Part shown: positions 4,406 through 6,923 of the stretch, one piece after another
Layout of the letters: the number at the start of each line of letters is the position of its first letter
Position numbering within the stretch: position 1 is the stretch's first letter
From: Actinomycetota bacterium
GTDB lineage: Bacteria; Actinomycetota; AC-67
Direction: 5' to 3'
NCBI GenBank assembly: GCA_005883175.1
Contig: VAYV01000024.1
Coordinates: 1-6,923 of the forward strand
DNA length: 6,923 bases
Translations under genes and position numbers: made by a program
Notes under the pieces: generated by a model
Told to the model about the DNA's origin: nothing
Seen by the model: only the letters and a program-made list of their open reading frames with translations
Databases searched by the model: none

Positions 4406-6923
4406 ATGCCGGTCTGCTCGAACTGCTCGCAGGACAACCCAGCCAACGCTCGCTTCTGCTTGAACTGCGGCAGCCCGCTCGCCGCGCCCGCCGCCAAAGG
4501 CGAAGAGCGAAAGGTCGTGTCCGTGCTCTTCGCCGACCTGGTCGGCTTCACGGCGGCCTCTGAGGCCGCCGACCCCGAAGACGTGCGCGCGCGCTTGCGA
4601 CCGTACCACCAGCGACTCAAAGAGCTGATCGAGGCGCGCGGCGGCACCGTCGAGAAGTTCATCGGCGACGCGGTCGTCGGGCTCTTCGGCGCCCCGATCT
4701 CGCACGAAGACGACGCCGAGCGCGCCGTCCGCGCGGCCCTGCGTATCCAACAAGCCATCGATGAGCTGAACGAAGCGGACCCCGGCCTCGGGCTGAGCGC
4801 GCGCGTCGCCGTCAACACCGGCGAGGTCGTCGTCGCGCTGGGCGCGCGCCCAGAGCTCGGCGAAGGGATGGTCACCGGTGACGTCGTCAACACCGCGTCG
4901 CGACTGCAAGGCGTCGCGCCGGTCGGCGGCGTCGCCGTCGGCGAGACAACGCACCGCCTGACGCAGGATCTATTCGACTACGAAGAGCTCTCGCCTGTAA
5001 CGGTGAAAGGCAAGGCGGAGCCCGTGCGGCTGTGGTGGGCGAAGTCGCCGCGCGCGAAGTTCGGCTTGGAGACGGAGCGGTATGCGAGCAGCCCGTTCGT
5101 CGGACGCCGATACGAGCTAACGATGCTGGAGAACCTCTACTGGCGCACGACGCGCGAGCAGTCGATCCAGCTCGCGACCGTCATGGGCGAGCCGGGCGTC
5201 GGCAAGAGCCGGCTGCTGAGCGAGTTCAGCGACTTCGTCGACGAGCTGGCGGAGATCGTGCAGTGGCGCCAAGGCCGGTGCCTGCCGTACGGCGAAGGCA
5301 TCACGTTCTGGGCGCTCGGCGAGCTGGTGAAAGCGCAGGCGGGGATCCTCGAGACCGACACGCCCGCGCAAGCGGGCGACATGCTGGCCACGGCGCTCGG
5401 GCTTCTGATCCAGGACGCGACCGAGCGCGATTGGGTGCGCGCGCGCCTCGCCCCGCTGGTCGGCGCCGCGATCGAGCTGGATTCGACCGTCGAGCGGACC
5501 GAGGCGTTCACCGCATGGCGCCGCTTTCTCGAAGCGCTCGCCATGCACCGAACAACGATCCTCGTCTTCGAAGACCTGCACTGGGCAGACGCCGCGATGC
5601 TCGATTTCATCGAGCACCTTGTGGAATGGGCCTCCGGCGTCCCGCTCCTCGTGGTCTGCACCGCGCGGCCCGAGCTGTACGACGCGCACCCGGGGTGGGG
5701 TGGCGGCAAGCGGAACTCGACGACGTTGGCGCTCTCACCGCTGACGGCGGAGGAGACCTCCGAGCTGATCGCAGGGCTGCTCCAAGAAACGGAATTGCCG
5801 AAGAAGCTGCAGTCGATGGTCGTCGAGCGGTCGGGCGGCAATCCGCTGTACGCGGAAGAGTTCGTGCGCATGCTGTTCGACCGCGGCGTCATCTCTCGAG
5901 AGGACGGGAAACTCCAGGTCACTGCCGACCTCGAGGTCAGCGTGCCGGACACGGTCCACGCACTGATCGCCGCGCGTCTGGACACGGTTCCGGCCGCGCG
6001 CAAGGCGCTGCTGCAGGACGCCGCTGTCGTCGGCAAGGTGTTCTGGTCCGGCGCCGTCGCCACGATGGGCGACCTGGCGGAGGAGGCCGCAAGAGCCGCG
6101 CTGCACGAGCTGGCCCGGCGCGAGATCGTCCGTCCCGCTCGGAACTCGTCGGTGAAAGACCAAGCCGAGTACGCGTTCTGGCACGTCCTCGTCCGCGATG
6201 TCGCCTACGGACAGATCCCCCGCGGGTCGCGCGCGCAGAAGCACCGCGCCGCGGCCGAATGGATCGAGCAGACGGCGGGTGACCGCGTGGCGGACCAGGC
6301 AGAGCTACTCGCGTACCACTACGAGCAAGCCTTGGATCTTGCGCGCGCATCAGGGCTCTCCGCTGAGGTGCTCGCACTTGAGGAGCGCGCGCGGTCCTTC
6401 CTGGAGCTTGCGGGCGACCGGGCATGTGTCCTCGACATCGGCACCGCGGCCCGCTATTACGGCCGCGCGCTCGAGCTCGCCTCAGAGGAAGACCCTCGTC
6501 GGATCGATCTCGTGCAGAAGGTTGTCTTTTCGTTGATGCAGGCCGAGGGTGCTGGGCCAGCGATCCCCATCATGCGCAAAGAAGCCGAACGGTTCCGCGC
6601 ACGCAACGACGACCTCGGGCTAGGGGCGTTGCTCGTCAAGCTGGGGAACGCGCTCCATCTCGAAGGTGAGTCGGAGGAAGGTGACGCGGTCGCAGACGAG
6701 GGCATCAGCATCCTGGAACGCCAACCGCCCGGGCTTCTGCTAGCGGGGGCATACGTTTCGCTCGCCGGGCAGGCACTTGTATCCGGCAGATCGGAGCGCG
6801 CGAAGGAGCTCGCTCAACGTGCGATCGATCTCGGCTCGAAGCTCGGGATGGACTCAGCGGTCGCCCGGGCACTTGCCTTCCGCGGCGGCGCCAGATGCGA
6901 CCCCGGAGACCTGGGCGGTATCG
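4406..6923 (+). CDS. Zinc ribbon / class III nucleotide cyclase / STAND-type ATPase signalling protein, partial
   Basis: A large cytoplasmic signalling protein, open at the right edge after 839 codons. Relatives are usually about 1,000 residues or more. A zinc ribbon occupies residues 4-21 (CSNC ... FCLNC; C4, C7, C18, C21). The class III cyclase domain (about 35-212) has metal-binding D44 (LFADLVGFT) and D88 (EKFIGDAVVGLFG), K84 at the purine-binding site, and N162 and R166 (GDVVNTASRL) for transition-state binding. The other purine-selecting position aligns with M155 instead of Asp or Thr, so ATP versus GTP use, and even activity, are uncertain. A linker leads to an AAA_16-type NTPase: FVGR at 231-234, Walker A GEPGVGKS (261-268), Walker B ILVFEDLHWAD (385-395), and RSGGNPLYAEE (475-485). 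From about 630 on the sequence is helical, with TPR-like segments (e.g. 786-815). The start ATG is set by the zinc ribbon MPVCSNC; an in-frame GTG at 4379 is less likely. It is divergent from the operon, which it might regulate. Confidence 0.92.
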   Translation, partial: MPVCSNCSQDNPANARFCLNCGSPLAAPAAKGEERKVVSVLFADLVGFTAASEAADPEDVRARLRPYHQRLKELIEARGGTVEKFIGDAVVGLFGAPISHEDDAERAVRAALRIQQAIDELNEADPGLGLSARVAVNTGEVVVALGARPELGEGMVTGDVVNTASRLQGVAPVGGVAVGETTHRLTQDLFDYEELSPVTVKGKAEPVRLWWAKSPRAKFGLETERYASSPFVGRRYELTMLENLYWRTTREQSIQLATVMGEPGVGKSRLLSEFSDFVDELAEIVQWRQGRCLPYGEGITFWALGELVKAQAGILETDTPAQAGDMLATALGLLIQDATERDWVRARLAPLVGAAIELDSTVERTEAFTAWRRFLEALAMHRTTILVFEDLHWADAAMLDFIEHLVEWASGVPLLVVCTARPELYDAHPGWGGGKRNSTTLALSPLTAEETSELIAGLLQETELPKKLQSMVVERSGGNPLYAEEFVRMLFDRGVISREDGKLQVTADLEVSVPDTVHALIAARLDTVPAARKALLQDAAVVGKVFWSGAVATMGDLAEEAARAALHELARREIVRPARNSSVKDQAEYAFWHVLVRDVAYGQIPRGSRAQKHRAAAEWIEQTAGDRVADQAELLAYHYEQALDLARASGLSAEVLALEERARSFLELAGDRACVLDIGTAARYYGRALELASEEDPRRIDLVQKVVFSLMQAEGAGPAIPIMRKEAERFRARNDDLGLGALLVKLGNALHLEGESEEGDAVADEGISILERQPPGLLLAGAYVSLAGQALVSGRSERAKELAQRAIDLGSKLGMDSAVARALAFRGGARCDPGDLGGI

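Noticed and set aside
4285..4893. N-terminal extension of the ThDP enzyme frame to a start at 4893 (725 residues)
   Set aside because: It would overlap the convincing cyclase gene by nearly 490 bases, and the added residues show no domain. The GGAGG site and the family-like start at 4284 are clearly better.
2576..4954. 792-residue minus-strand frame
   Set aside because: It is very rich in Arg and Ala, has no recognisable motif and lies over three better-supported genes. Such frames arise from the high-GC codon bias.
5032..6282. 416-residue plus-strand frame inside the cyclase-ATPase gene
   Set aside because: It is a shifted-frame shadow; the other frame carries Walker A, Walker B and continuous homology through the same bases.

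Overview
The window is a GC-rich stretch (roughly two thirds G+C by eye) of bacterial chromosome-type sequence that is almost entirely coding. Codon use (strong G/C in third positions), a TANNNT-type -10 box directly in front of a gene with no Shine-Dalgarno, and the zinc ribbon-cyclase-ATPase architecture all suggest an actinobacterium or a related high-GC, soil-type lineage. The lineage is an inference, and no marker gene is present to settle it. No RNA gene, CRISPR array, insertion sequence or phage gene was seen.

Layout: positions 1-4284 hold three genes on the minus strand, read right to left: a thiamine-diphosphate (ThDP) enzyme of the acetolactate synthase-like superfamily (4284-2716), a GMC-family FAD oxidoreductase (2714-1254) and a major facilitator superfamily transporter (1240 to the left edge, where it is still open). 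The gaps are 1 and 13 bases, so this is almost certainly one operon. Positions 4285-4405 are a 121-base divergent intergenic region. From 4406 to the right edge runs a plus-strand gene for a large signalling protein (zinc ribbon, class III nucleotide cyclase, STAND/AAA-type ATPase, helical-repeat C-terminus), cut off by the window at residue 839.

How the genes may work together (inference): the ThDP enzyme would cleave or join a 2-oxo acid or 2-hydroxyacyl substrate. The flavoprotein would oxidise an alcohol in the same pathway, and the transporter would move the substrate or product across the membrane. The divergently transcribed cyclase-ATPase could be a regulator of this module, but nothing in the sequence proves it. 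Substrates cannot be named from sequence alone.

The most unusual structural signal is a perfect 34-base inverted repeat. One arm is exactly the first 34 bases of the window; the other lies inside a conserved transporter motif at 143-176. It looks more like a fold-back at a contig end than biology, so the last 11 codons of the transporter should not be trusted. The most interesting regulatory signal is a probable leaderless promoter for the cyclase gene, possibly overlapping a -10 box for the divergent operon. I did not find anything I would call a clearly new biological system; the best candidate for follow-up is the three-gene enzyme/transporter cassette with its divergent cyclase-STAND protein.
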